59,232 nt of DNA from Thermodesulfobacteriota bacterium (GCA_030550555.1 JAUQPD010000009.1:1-59232); one strand, 5' to 3'; counted from the stretch's first letter, positions 8,437-16,949 are shown. Made by a program: numbers and translations. Notes: generated by a model not told the origin, from the sequence alone.

Positions 8437-10356
8437 ATGAAGGCAAAAGAAGAGATGACAGTCAGAAGCCTTGATAGGGCTATTCAGGTAATGTTTGATA
8501 GAGTGGGTCAATATGGGATTGATACTGTATGGGAGAGATATGTCAAGATGCATCCCCAGTGTAAATTTGGTGATTTAGGATTGTGTTGTAGGATCTGTCT
8601 TCAAGGGCCTTGTAGGATAAATCCTTCAGGAAAGGAACCAAGATATGGAATTTGTGGTGCAGATGCGGATATTATAATTGCTAGAAATCTTGCGAGAGCT
8701 GTATCCGCTGGCACTGCAGGACACTCAGGGCATGCAAAACATCTTGCACATACTCTTCTGAAGGTCTCAGAGGGTAAGACAAAAGATTACACTATAAAGG
8801 ACCCTACCAAATTGAGAACAGTGGCCCAGAGGATTGGAGTTATTATTAATCATAATAGTGAGCAGGAGTTAGCAAAAGAAGTTGCTTTGCAAGCCTTAGG
8901 AGATTTCCCAGAAAGAGATGAGGGTGTTCTTTGGGTTACTTCAATTGTGAATGAAGAGAGGTTGAGACTCTTTCAGAAATTTGAGCTTTTACCAAAGGGG
9001 ATAGATCATGAAGTCTCTGAGATTATGCACAGGACACTTTATGGAACCGATGGAGATGCTTTAAATCTCCTCATGGGAGCTATGAGATGTGCTCTTGCTG
9101 ATCTCGCAGGATGTTACATGGCAACAGACTTAGCGGATATACTTTTTGGAACACCAGTTCCTATAGAAACCTCCTCAAATCTTGGCGTTTTAAAGAGAGA
9201 CTGGGTAAATATAGCAGTCCATGGTCACAACCCCATCCTATCGGAAATTATTGTGCAAAAGGCAAAGGAAATGGAAAATGAGGCGAAAGCGGTTGGAGCT
9301 CAAGGTATTAATATTGTAGGGATCTGTTGTACTGGAAATGAGCTATTATCACGTCATGGTATACCTGCTTGCACTCACTCAGTAAGCCAGGAGATGGCAT
9401 TACTGACAGGTGCGGTAGATGCAATAGTTGTAGACTATCAGTGTGTTATGCCTGCCCTTGCTGGAATTGCTCAGTGTACTGGAAGTAAATTGATCACAAC
9501 TATGTCAATCTGTAAGATTCAGGGAGCTTATCATGTTAGCTTTTCCGAAGAGCTTGCAGGAAATAAGGCGGAGGAAATTATAGGACTTGCCTTAGACACC
9601 TTTAAAAAAAGAAACACAAATGGAAAGGGCGTCTTTATTCCAGAAATTACCACCCGAGTTGTTGCTGGATTTTCAGTTGAGGCCATTGTGGACATTTTCA
9701 AAAGGGTAAACAGTGAAGCCCCGTTAAAGCCTCTTGTTGAAGCAATTGTGAATGGGCAGATTAGAGGGGTTTGTCTTTTTGCTGGATGTAATAATGTCAA
9801 GGTGCCTCAGGATCGGAATTTTGTCTCAATTGCCAGGGACCTATTAAAAAATAATATTCTCATTTTGGCAACAGGATGTGGAGCTGGTGCCTTAATGAGG
9901 CATGGGTTCATGGATCCCATGAATGTAGATGAGTTATGCGGAGAATCACTAAAGAAGGTTCTAAAAATTCTTGGGGAAGCCTACGGTTTCAAACACCCTC
10001 TTCCTGCAGTCTTACATTTGGGATCTTGTGTAGATAACTCGAGAGCAATAGCCCTACTTGTGAGCCTTGCGAAATATCTTAATCTTGACACAGATAAAAT
10101 GCCAGTTGTCGCCTCAGCACCAGAAGCAGTCTCCGAAAAGGCAATTTCTATAGGTCTCTATGCGGTAGCAATGGGTGTTCCTACTCATGTTGGGGTTAAA
10201 CTACCTATAGAGGGAAGTCCAGCTATAGGACGTATCCTCACCGAGGGATTGAAAGAAATTACGGGTGGATATTTTATCTATGAACTTGACCCAGAGCTTT
10301 CGAGTCAAAAATTACTGAAAGCTATAGATGAAAGAAGAAGACAATTGGGAATGTAA
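8437..10356 (+). CDS. cooS: Anaerobic Ni-Fe carbon monoxide dehydrogenase, catalytic subunit
   Basis: CooS interconverts CO and CO2. The 639-residue product has the N-terminal cluster cysteines C42, C50, C51, C54 and C59 (LCCRICLQGPCR) for the D and B clusters. All expected C-cluster ligands are visible in order: His in VHGHNP, and Cys in GICCTGNE, DYQCVMP, FAGCNN, ATGCGAG and GSCVDN. I start at ATG 8437 because GGGGAGG is 5 bases upstream; an in-frame TTG at 8404 lacks such a site. It stands alone: no CooF ferredoxin, CooC nickel chaperone, hydrogenase or acetyl-CoA synthase subunits are adjacent. Electron acceptor and physiological direction therefore cannot be told from context. Confidence 0.95.
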   Translation: MKAKEEMTVRSLDRAIQVMFDRVGQYGIDTVWERYVKMHPQCKFGDLGLCCRICLQGPCRINPSGKEPRYGICGADADIIIARNLARAVSAGTAGHSGHAKHLAHTLLKVSEGKTKDYTIKDPTKLRTVAQRIGVIINHNSEQELAKEVALQALGDFPERDEGVLWVTSIVNEERLRLFQKFELLPKGIDHEVSEIMHRTLYGTDGDALNLLMGAMRCALADLAGCYMATDLADILFGTPVPIETSSNLGVLKRDWVNIAVHGHNPILSEIIVQKAKEMENEAKAVGAQGINIVGICCTGNELLSRHGIPACTHSVSQEMALLTGAVDAIVVDYQCVMPALAGIAQCTGSKLITTMSICKIQGAYHVSFSEELAGNKAEEIIGLALDTFKKRNTNGKGVFIPEITTRVVAGFSVEAIVDIFKRVNSEAPLKPLVEAIVNGQIRGVCLFAGCNNVKVPQDRNFVSIARDLLKNNILILATGCGAGALMRHGFMDPMNVDELCGESLKKVLKILGEAYGFKHPLPAVLHLGSCVDNSRAIALLVSLAKYLNLDTDKMPVVASAPEAVSEKAISIGLYAVAMGVPTHVGVKLPIEGSPAIGRILTEGLKEITGGYFIYELDPELSSQKLLKAIDERRRQLGM

Positions 10357-10378
10357 AATTCAAGACAGTGGAAGGGAA

Positions 10379-10400
10379 GGGAAGGGCTAAAGCCCTTCCC
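10379..10400. terminator. Hairpin between convergent cooS and cytochrome genes
   Basis: GGGAAGGGC-TAAA-GCCCTTCCC forms a perfect 9-bp stem with a 4-base loop, 22 bases after the cooS stop and 16 bases before the end of the opposing cytochrome gene. Neither side has a clear T-run, so intrinsic termination is plausible but not certain. Being symmetrical it could act for both genes. Confidence 0.5.
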
Positions 10401-10415
10401 TGAGTGAAGATCTCT

Positions 10416-11654
10416 TTAGCTATAATCTATTTTATAGTTCAATTTATGTACAGTGAATTCTACACCCTTTCTGTGAATATACTTAACTACTATCTCCAAA
10501 TTTACGGTCTTAGTTTGAGGATCAAACACTAAGTAAAATTTTTCAGTTGTAGTTGCTCTGGGAGGCAGAGTATAATCAATTATGTCCTTAATTTGCCATG
10601 CGCCATATCTTCTGTCGCCATCAAAATCAAGTCCAATTTGAAAATATTCTTTTACCTCTTTTGCAAGAATCTTGCCAGTTTGAGCTGATTTGGCGGTCAC
10701 CTCAAGGACCACCTTTGATGTCCAAAGTCAGCCATCTGGTATACGATGCCCTGCTCTGTTTATCAAGTCAATAGTCAGGGCAAGAGCAGGCCGCCACTGC
10801 TGATCCTTAGGTAATTCAGGATTTAGATCGGTGAGTTTTCTTATATGGACGTCAATTTCTATGCCCTCTTTAAGCATTTCAACATTGTAGGCACCAGGAA
10901 AGGTGTGTCCTCTATTTTTAGCCTTCATATGGCATTCTTGACAAGTCTTTTGCCCGCCCATTGCTACATAATGGTCTCTATAGCTCTGGGAGAGAGTGTT
11001 ACACATTATGGGTTCTCCATCAGGAGCAATAAATACTCCATGACATTGCATGCAAAAATTAGAGTTTTGCAAGAAGGGGTTTCTTTTTGTGTCGTGGAAG
11101 GGAAGCTTTGCGGTTATGTTGGGTCCATAGATTACCTTGGGAGAGGGTCTCTCTGGTGGATGGAGGGCTTTAAGGTTGTGACAGACATAACAGCTAACAT
11201 TTAGACGCTCAAGTAGGGCCTTTGCCTTGGGATCATTTCTATCAGCATATGCCACAATTGCGTCAGCTATCTCCCTGATAAATTTGTCGGATGCAAATTC
11301 AAGTTGGGGTGCATGACAGGAAAAACACTTCATCATTTCAGCCTTAAGACCTCCGGGTTTCTCCGCTCTTGCCTTTCTCTCCTCTTCACCATAGATCCCA
11401 AATTTTATGAAATTAGCTAGCCCTCCAATAGAATGGAGAATAGATTCGTGATGGAGAGATTTTTTCCATTCTTCATAGACATTGGCATGACAACTCGCAC
11501 AGTTAGAAGAGGGCGGAAATAATTTCTCAAGATCTTCAATAGAATCTACCAGAATATCCTTCTGTGGGGTAGCACTAAATAAACCTGTAGTAATAATTAA
11601 AGATAGTCCAACAGAAAAGCCGAAAAATAAAGACCTAACCCTGTTCCTCTTCAT
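10416..11654 (-). CDS. Pentaheme c-type cytochrome, probable selenoprotein (ExtKL-like), in-frame TGA at codon 309
   Basis: The N-terminus has a Sec-type signal (MKRNRVRSLFFGF then a hydrophobic run). Five CXXCH heme sites follow: CASCH, CFSCH, CYVCH, CMQCH and CQECH. After GHRIPDG the frame meets TGA, then continues open as LWTSKVVLEVTAK for 103 codons to a true stop, giving 412 residues if TGA is read as Sec. The C-terminal part is soluble and beta-rich. I recall a family named multiheme cytochrome (seleno)protein ExtKL, whose two halves were once annotated separately; this layout fits it, but that is memory, not a search. GGAGGGG precedes the ATG. The product is likely periplasmic and part of electron transfer toward the cell surface. 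The alternative is a recent nonsense mutation. Confidence 0.8.
10692..10713 (-). promoter_or_regulatory. SECIS-candidate hairpin just after the in-frame TGA
   Basis: Starting 14 bases after TGA (10730-10728), GGTGGTC pairs with GACCGCC over 7 bp (one G-U) around an 8-base loop CTTGAGGT. The distance from TGA to the apical loop, 21 bases, lies in the range usual for bacterial SECIS elements. The loop does not start with G, a common feature of such elements, so the match is imperfect. A second, closer 5-bp hairpin (CTTTG/CAAAG) begins directly after TGA. Confidence 0.45.
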
Positions 11655-11851
11655 AGGCCCCTCCTTTGAAAATTTATATAAAAATTAAAATATCTAATTA
11701 AGTATAGAAGTCAAGAATTCTTCTTCTAAATTTACAAATTTTTAAATAAATCTTAAAAATTTCTAATAATTTTAAATTAATTTGTAAATACTCAATTTTA
11801 AAAATTTTAAAGAAAATCCTTGAGGCAAAGGGCTGTATTCAGTCGATTTTC
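11655..11851. other. AT-rich intergenic region, no gene
   Basis: About 200 bases between the divergent cytochrome gene and tRNA-Ser, composed almost only of A and T runs in its middle. I see no ORF or RNA gene. It should hold the cytochrome promoter, but no single -35/-10 pair stands out. Confidence 0.5.
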
Positions 11852-11879
11852 TTGACAGTGACTTTGGGGGTTATATAAT
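11852..11879 (+). promoter_or_regulatory. Strong promoter of tRNA-Ser
   Basis: Consensus TTGACA (11852-11857), a 16-base spacer, and consensus TATAAT (11874-11879), ending 16 bases before the mature 5' end of the tRNA. Confidence 0.85.
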
Positions 11880-11895
11880 TTTAACTAGAAATAGA

Positions 11896-11987
11896 GGAGG
11901 AGTGCCCGAGTGGCCGAAGGGGGCCGACTCGAAATCGGCTGAGGAGGTCTCAAGCCTCCTCCGGGGGTTCGAATCCCTCCTCCTCCG
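11896..11987 (+). tRNA. tRNA-Ser (anticodon CGA)
   Basis: The acceptor stem GGAGGAG/CTCCTCC, anticodon stem GCCGA/TCGGC with loop CTCGAAA (anticodon CGA), a long variable arm (GAGGAGG/GCCTCCTC) and a T-arm with GTTCGAAT give a class II tRNA of 92 bases with discriminator G. The long arm and CGA anticodon identify serine, for UCG codons. It is not selC: the anticodon is not TCA. CCA is not encoded. Confidence 0.95.
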
Positions 11988-12121
11988 CTGTTAATTTTAT
12001 AATCAGGAATTCTCCCCTGGAGCAATTAATTAAAATTCTTCTATGGCTCATCCAACTCTTTAATCAAAATGGTGTAAAATACTGTATCATTGATGGGCTT
12101 GCTTTTAATTTCTATGGTATA

Positions 12122-12496
12122 ATGAGACGAACAGAAGACATTGATATATTTTTGAGCCCTGAAAAGGTAAATCTGCAAAAAGCCCTGGCCTCTCTTATGG
12201 ATATTTTCCAAGATGAGGAACTCACTAAGTTGAATTATAGTGACTTTGAAGAGTATCCAATTATAAGATATGGGATCCCTCAGGGGTTTTACATTGATTT
12301 AATTACTAAGTTTGAGGATGCCCTGTCTCGGGAAGATGTAGAGCCCTACGTTAAATGGAGAGAAATAGAGGGTGTAAAGATTCCGGTTCCAAATATTGAT
12401 ATCCTCATTAAAATGAAGGAGAAGGCTTCCAGATTTAGAGAACGTGATAAGATTGATCTCATTTATCTGCAGAGATTAAGGAATTTGAGCTCTTAA
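12122..12496 (+). CDS. Nucleotidyltransferase-fold protein, 5' end damaged (probable pseudogene)
   Basis: The frame from ATG 12122 gives 124 residues beginning RRTEDIDIF, the catalytic D-x-D segment of a nucleotidyltransferase fold. The conserved N-terminal part is still recognisable upstream in the same frame (LFNQNGVKYCIIDGLAFNF) back to about 12026. No ATG, GTG or TTG exists in frame between the tRNA-Ser and 12122, and the expected GG is DG. The gene therefore seems to have lost its start, leaving a product without the first strand and nucleotide loop. Such proteins often act as antitoxin-like partners of a second small protein, and a decayed one follows at 12514. It is probably not functional. 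Confidence 0.6.
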   Translation: MRRTEDIDIFLSPEKVNLQKALASLMDIFQDEELTKLNYSDFEEYPIIRYGIPQGFYIDLITKFEDALSREDVEPYVKWREIEGVKIPVPNIDILIKMKEKASRFRERDKIDLIYLQRLRNLSS

Positions 12497-12513
12497 GGTG
12501 AGCAAAAGGTTGG

Positions 12514-12588
12514 ATGATAAAAAAGTATAAGACTTTTGAAGAGGCGGATGAGGATATTGTTTTCAACCGCCAACCCTTGAGAATTTAA
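12514..12588 (+). pseudogene. Remnant of the small partner gene of the nucleotidyltransferase
   Basis: An ATG opens a 24-codon frame (MIKKYKTFEEADEDIVFNRQ) that resembles the start of small proteins often encoded next to this nucleotidyltransferase type. It ends early at TAA, and the frame appears to continue in another phase (ENLMRLYQ). The rest of 12589-12739 has no intact gene. Confidence 0.4.
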
Positions 12589-12739
12589 TGAGACTATATC
12601 AAGGATAAGAGGCCTTTTATGGACTCTGTCAGAGAAAAAGGGAGATTAAGAGAGATATTTTTTATTAAACTTTAGAGGAGGCCCCAATTGAAGAGGATCT
12701 TTTTAGGTAAAGCTATTTACTGTAAAGGGAGGTGACCAG

Positions 12740-13213
12740 ATGGAGGAAAAGATACAGGTTGAGCCTAAGAAAATTTCCGCAAAGGAGATACTTGAGTTAC
12801 TTCCCCATCGGTATCCCTTTCTTCTTGTGGATCAGGTGCTAGAGTTAGATCCAGAGAGGGAGTATATCAAAGCAGTAAAACAGGTATCCCTTAATGAACC
12901 CTATTTTCAGGGACATTTTCCAGGTAATCCCATCATGCCAGGAGTATTGATCTTGGAGGCAATGGCTCAGACAGGAGCGATCTATCTAAAGAAAGTTTTT
13001 CCCGAGTGTAGAGATAAGCTTTTTGTTTTTGCTGGAATAGAGAATGCTCGTTTTAAGAGTCCTGTCTATCCTGGTGATACCTTAATTATTGAAGGAGAAA
13101 AATTTAGAAAGAAAGGGCATGTAATTAAGACAACTATGATAGCCAAGGTAGAGGACAGAGTGGTAGCCCAGGCAGAGATTATTGCTGCTATGATAGAGGT
13201 ATCAAATGCCTAA
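12740..13213 (+). CDS. fabZ: (3R)-hydroxyacyl-ACP dehydratase
   Basis: FabZ dehydrates beta-hydroxyacyl-ACP in fatty acid elongation, and its substrate pool also feeds LpxA. The 157-residue hot-dog-fold protein has LPHRYPFLLVD (21-31), catalytic His59 in GHFPGNPIMPG, and Glu73 in LEAMAQTG. GGGAGGTG lies a few bases before the ATG. It is the first gene of a lipid A operon and overlaps lpxA by 8 bases. Confidence 0.95.
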   Translation: MEEKIQVEPKKISAKEILELLPHRYPFLLVDQVLELDPEREYIKAVKQVSLNEPYFQGHFPGNPIMPGVLILEAMAQTGAIYLKKVFPECRDKLFVFAGIENARFKSPVYPGDTLIIEGEKFRKKGHVIKTTMIAKVEDRVVAQAEIIAAMIEVSNA

Positions 13214-14015
13214 GATTCATCCAACTGCAATTGTAGATCCCAAGGCAGAAATTGCTGAGGATGTTGAAATTGGTCCCAATGTCTATATCGGGCCAAAGGT
13301 TTATATAGGTAGAGGGTGTCTCATTAAGGCTCATACCTACATTGAGAGTCATACTCGTATAGGTGAATATAATCAAATTGGGCCCTATAGTGTGATTGGA
13401 ACTCCTCCTCAGCACCTTGCCTACAAGGGTGAAGAAACCTGGGTGGAAATTGGTAATTACAATATAATTAGAGAGTTTGCAACTATTCATAGGGGGACTT
13501 CTCAGGATAAGGGCATCACAAAGATCGGCAATCACTGTCTACTTATGAGTTACACGCATGTAGCTCATGACTGTGAGGTCGGGGACTATGTCATTATGTC
13601 GAATAATGCCACCCTTGGAGGGCATGTAAAGGTTGGAAATAGGGTAGTTATGGGAGGATTTTCTGCGGTGCATCAATTTTGTAGAATAGGCACTCTTGCC
13701 TTTATCGCAGGAATGAGCGGTGTTGATAAAGACGTGCCCCCTTATGTGAAGGTCTTTGGTATACCTGCAAAGATACAAGGGCTGAATCTCATCGGGCTAA
13801 GGAGAGCAGGCCTTAGCAGAGAGGAGATAAGAAGAATCTCTCAGGCCTTGGGAATATTTCTTGATGGGCCTGCAACTCTAAAGGAGGTGATTCATGAACT
13901 GCGGGATATCTTTGGCGAGGATCCTCTTATTGCTGAATTGATATCCTTTCTGGAAAATCCATCAAGGCAAGGTATAATGAGAAGGAAACCCTTTGAGGGG
14001 GAAGAGTCGCTATAA
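13206..14015 (+). CDS. lpxA: UDP-N-acetylglucosamine O-acyltransferase
   Basis: LpxA carries out the first step of lipid A synthesis, transferring a hydroxyacyl chain from ACP to the 3 position of UDP-GlcNAc or its 3-amino analogue. The 269-residue protein shows left-handed beta-helix hexapeptide repeats over roughly residues 7-190, with the expected catalytic His121 in VAHDC, His118, and the AVHQFCRIG segment. The C-terminal helical region is normal. The ATG overlaps the fabZ stop. Whether it prefers the ester- or amide-type sugar cannot be read off with certainty; see the oxidoreductase in this operon. Confidence 0.96.
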   Translation: MPKIHPTAIVDPKAEIAEDVEIGPNVYIGPKVYIGRGCLIKAHTYIESHTRIGEYNQIGPYSVIGTPPQHLAYKGEETWVEIGNYNIIREFATIHRGTSQDKGITKIGNHCLLMSYTHVAHDCEVGDYVIMSNNATLGGHVKVGNRVVMGGFSAVHQFCRIGTLAFIAGMSGVDKDVPPYVKVFGIPAKIQGLNLIGLRRAGLSREEIRRISQALGIFLDGPATLKEVIHELRDIFGEDPLIAELISFLENPSRQGIMRRKPFEGEESL

Positions 14016-14047
14016 CTGAGTAGCCACTATTTAAACATTATTTTAAA

Positions 14048-14860
14048 ATGGATGACGTTAATTCAAGCATAGGTCTTATTGCTGGTGAAGGAGATTTTCC
14101 TCTAATTTTAGCAAAGGAACTTAAAAAAAATAATTATCGTGTTGTTGCTGTAACTTTTTCCCGCTCTCAGGAAAAGAATCTAAAGCCCTTTGTTGACAAA
14201 GTCTATCAGATCTATCTTGGTCAACTTGAGAGGCTTATTGAAATCTTTAAGTCTGAGGAGATCCGAGATCTTGTCTTTTTAGGTAAGATAGATAAGAGTC
14301 TTGCTCTTCGCTTTAGTATACCTGATAGAAGGGCCTTTGAGCTTTGGAGGAAAGTTGCAACAAGAGAGGATAACACTCTTCTCAAGGCAGTTGTTGACGA
14401 GCTTGAAGGAGAAGGATTTAAGATTAGGGGACCTTCTGAGTTCTTAATTAGCTATTTAGCTAAAGAGGGACTATACACAAAGCGGGCTCCTAATGAACGA
14501 GAGTGGGAGGATATTAATTATGGCCTACGCATAGCAAGGGCAATTGGGGTTCTTGATATTGGACAGTGTGTGGTCGTGAAGGATAAAATGACAGTTGCGG
14601 TTGAGGCAATGGAGGGAACAGATGCTACAATACTTAGAGGAGGAAAACTTAGATCACAAGCAGTAGTTGTTAAAATTGCAAAACCTCAACAGGATCTTAG
14701 ACTTGATCTCCCAGTAGTTGGTGCCCAAACAGTTGAAACTCTTATTAAGGCAAAGGCAACAGTTTTAGCTCTTGAGGCTGAGAGGACCTTCTTTTTTCAG
14801 CAAGAAAGAGCTATCGAACTAGCAGATAAATACCAAATTGCTATCGTAGGGGTCAAATGA
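14048..14860 (+). CDS. lpxI: UDP-2,3-diacylglucosamine hydrolase, LpxI type
   Basis: LpxI cleaves UDP-2,3-diacylglucosamine to lipid X and UMP, replacing LpxH in many non-enteric Gram-negatives. The 270-residue protein begins IGLIAGEGDFPLILAKELK and carries the DUF1009 features LVFLGKIDKS (about 77-86), KRAPNERE, VVKDKMTVAVEAMEGTDATI and the C-terminal KPQQDLRLDLPVVG. No good ribosome-binding site precedes the ATG at 14048, so the start is slightly uncertain. It lies 32 bases after lpxA and directly before the Gfo/Idh oxidoreductase. Confidence 0.93.
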   Translation: MDDVNSSIGLIAGEGDFPLILAKELKKNNYRVVAVTFSRSQEKNLKPFVDKVYQIYLGQLERLIEIFKSEEIRDLVFLGKIDKSLALRFSIPDRRAFELWRKVATREDNTLLKAVVDELEGEGFKIRGPSEFLISYLAKEGLYTKRAPNEREWEDINYGLRIARAIGVLDIGQCVVVKDKMTVAVEAMEGTDATILRGGKLRSQAVVVKIAKPQQDLRLDLPVVGAQTVETLIKAKATVLALEAERTFFFQQERAIELADKYQIAIVGVK

Positions 14861-14861
14861 T

Positions 14862-15821
14862 TTGAAAAAGATTAAGGTTGGTCTTATAGGAGTTGGTCAT
14901 CTCGGAAGTATTCAGGCAGAAAAGCTACACACTTTTCCTGAAGTTGAGGCTCTCTATCTAGTAGACATATCTGAAGAACGGTTAAGGAAAGCCTTGGAGA
15001 GAATTGAAAGTAGAGAGGAAAAGCCAATTATTGTTGAGAAAAACTTTAGAAACATTCTTTCAGAGGTTGATGCGGTAGTTGTAGCAACTCCCACGTCTAC
15101 TCACTATGAGATTGCAAGGGAGGTCCTAAGATCTGGAAAACCCCTATTTCTGGAAAAACCTATGACTGCTAACTATGATGAGGCCTTAGAGCTTGTTGAA
15201 ATTGCAGAATCGAAGGGTATTCCTTTTCAAGTTGGATACATTGAGCGATTTCAGAGGGCTGTAAAGGAGCTCCTAAAGAGAGTCCAAAATCCACTTTTTA
15301 TTGAAGCCCATAGATTAAGCAGTTTTGTTGAGAGAAATTTAGACATAGATGTTGTCCTTGATCTAATGATTCATGACTTAGATTTGGTCTTTTTACTCAA
15401 AAAAGATGGAGAAATAGATTTTATTCATGCAGTTGGTGCTCCTGTCTTTACTGATAAAATTGATATAGTGAATGTTAGAATAGTATTTCGTGATGGAACA
15501 ACTTGTAATCTTACAGCAAGCAGAATTTCACAACAGAGACAAAGAAAGTTTAGAGTATTTGAAAGAGGAGTTTATTATAGTGTAGACACAATAGAGAAAA
15601 GTTTTCTTGAGATAAGGCCAAAGCCAGAAAAAAGGGATTTTGTAGTAGAGAAAAAAATTTTTCCTGAGGATGATCCAATGAGGGAGGAATTGTCAAGTTT
15701 TCTTAAGAGCGTGATTGAGGGAAAGGAAGTGTCGCCAAGCGGACGCGAGGCCCTTGTGTCTCTAAAATATGCTTTAAGAATAAGAGATGAGGTTATGCGA
15801 AGCATATTACAAAAAGTGTAG
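14862..15821 (+). CDS. Gfo/Idh/MocA-family oxidoreductase in the lipid A operon
   Basis: The 319-residue protein has an N-terminal Rossmann nucleotide-binding site (GLIGVGHLGSIQAEK, about residues 7-21) and the family EKP motif (FLEKPMT near 100), followed by an alpha/beta C-terminal domain with MIHDLDLV. It begins at TTG one base after the lpxI stop and ends just before lpxB, so it is co-translated with them. Members in this position may be GnnA-like enzymes that oxidise the 3-hydroxyl of UDP-GlcNAc so that a GnnB aminotransferase can make UDP-GlcNAc3N. No aminotransferase lies in this operon, so that role is only a possibility; a DegT aminotransferase exists at 42.6-43.7 kb. Confidence 0.85.
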   Translation: MKKIKVGLIGVGHLGSIQAEKLHTFPEVEALYLVDISEERLRKALERIESREEKPIIVEKNFRNILSEVDAVVVATPTSTHYEIAREVLRSGKPLFLEKPMTANYDEALELVEIAESKGIPFQVGYIERFQRAVKELLKRVQNPLFIEAHRLSSFVERNLDIDVVLDLMIHDLDLVFLLKKDGEIDFIHAVGAPVFTDKIDIVNVRIVFRDGTTCNLTASRISQQRQRKFRVFERGVYYSVDTIEKSFLEIRPKPEKRDFVVEKKIFPEDDPMREELSSFLKSVIEGKEVSPSGREALVSLKYALRIRDEVMRSILQKV

Positions 15822-15824
15822 AGT

Positions 15825-16949
15825 ATGAGGATTCTTATAGTTACAGGTGAGATTTCTGGAGATCTCTATGGAGCTCTTCTGGTAAGAAAGATTAGAGAGT
15901 TAAATCCATCTTTTCACTTTGTGGGAATTGGAGGCCCCCGATTGAGGAATACAGATGCAGAGATTTTGTTTTCTGCTGAGTCTTTGGCTCTTGTGGGTCT
16001 TCCTAAACCGTCTCAAATCAAAAAATATCTTTTTATATACCGCAAAATAGAAGAGATACTTAAAAGACGTAGAGTTGATATGGTTCTTCTCATTGATTTT
16101 CCTGGTTTTAATCTAAAGATTTCCAAACTTGCTAAGTCTCTTGGGTATCCAGTAATCTATTATGTTGCCCCTCAAGTATGGGCATGGCATAGAAAGAGAA
16201 TTAAGATAATCAAAAAATGCGTTGATAAACTATTCGTGATCCTTCCATTTGAGGAGGATTTTTTTAGAAACCAAGGAATTGATGTTGGCTTTTATGGACA
16301 TCCACTTCTTGATGTAATTAGAGTGAATCTCACTAAGGAAATGTTTTGTGAAGTCTTTCAATTAGATCCAGAAAGACCAATTGTCAGTTTTTTCCCGGGA
16401 AGTAGAGAGGGGGAGGTGGAGAGACACCTTCCCCTTTTCTTAAGGGTTTTTAAGGAGTTAAAGAGGAGACGAAAGGACATTCAGGGAATAATGGTTAAGG
16501 CACCAGGCATAAAGGAGAGCATTTATTGGGAAGAGGCAAGGCGGATGCTCTTTGTGATGGAGAATAATCAATATGATGTGCTTAAGTATTCTGAAGTTGC
16601 TCTACTTGCCTCGGGGACGATAACTCTTGAGTCAGCCCTTTTGAGGACTCCTGCGGTAGTTACCTATAGTCTTCCTCCCTGGCTATATTTCCTTGCAAAA
16701 AAACTTGTGAAAGTCCCCTATATCAGTCTTCCAAATCTCATACTTAATAAAGAGCTCTATCCTGAGATACTTCAAGATAAGAGTCATCCCTATGAACTTT
16801 CTTTAGCTTTAGAGAGGATGATGGGAGCTCGTGAGAAGATGGAGGAGGATTTCTTTGAGATAAGAAGGAGGCTTGGCTCACCAGGAGTGACCACAAGAAT
16901 AGCAACAGAAATAATAAAATTTGCCTTGGCTCAAAGGAGCAAAGCTTGA
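15825..16949 (+). CDS. lpxB: Lipid-A-disaccharide synthase
   Basis: LpxB joins lipid X and UDP-2,3-diacylglucosamine to form the lipid A disaccharide. The 374-residue GT19 protein begins ILIVTGEISGDLYGA and has FVGIGGPRL, IDFPGFNLK, YYVAPQVWAWH (near 115) and FPGSREGEV (near 190), all typical. It closes the fabZ-lpxA-lpxI-oxidoreductase-lpxB operon and starts 3 bases after the preceding stop. The protein acts at the inner face of the cytoplasmic membrane. Confidence 0.95.
   Translation: MRILIVTGEISGDLYGALLVRKIRELNPSFHFVGIGGPRLRNTDAEILFSAESLALVGLPKPSQIKKYLFIYRKIEEILKRRRVDMVLLIDFPGFNLKISKLAKSLGYPVIYYVAPQVWAWHRKRIKIIKKCVDKLFVILPFEEDFFRNQGIDVGFYGHPLLDVIRVNLTKEMFCEVFQLDPERPIVSFFPGSREGEVERHLPLFLRVFKELKRRRKDIQGIMVKAPGIKESIYWEEARRMLFVMENNQYDVLKYSEVALLASGTITLESALLRTPAVVTYSLPPWLYFLAKKLVKVPYISLPNLILNKELYPEILQDKSHPYELSLALERMMGAREKMEEDFFEIRRRLGSPGVTTRIATEIIKFALAQRSKA

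Noticed and set aside
10379-10400. Strong intrinsic terminator
   Set aside because: The stem is perfect but no T-run follows on either strand; kept only as a possible terminator.
10416-10712. Separate small gene starting at GTG 10712
   Set aside because: No ribosome-binding site, and it continues the cytochrome frame exactly after the TGA, so it is better read as the C-terminal part of one protein.
10845-11204. Rightward 119-codon frame inside the cytochrome gene
   Set aside because: The opposite strand holds the heme motifs; this frame has no family features.
11896-11987. tRNA as selC for the nearby TGA-containing gene
   Set aside because: The anticodon is CGA, the acceptor stem is 7 bp and the whole fits tRNA-Ser; a Sec tRNA would have TCA.
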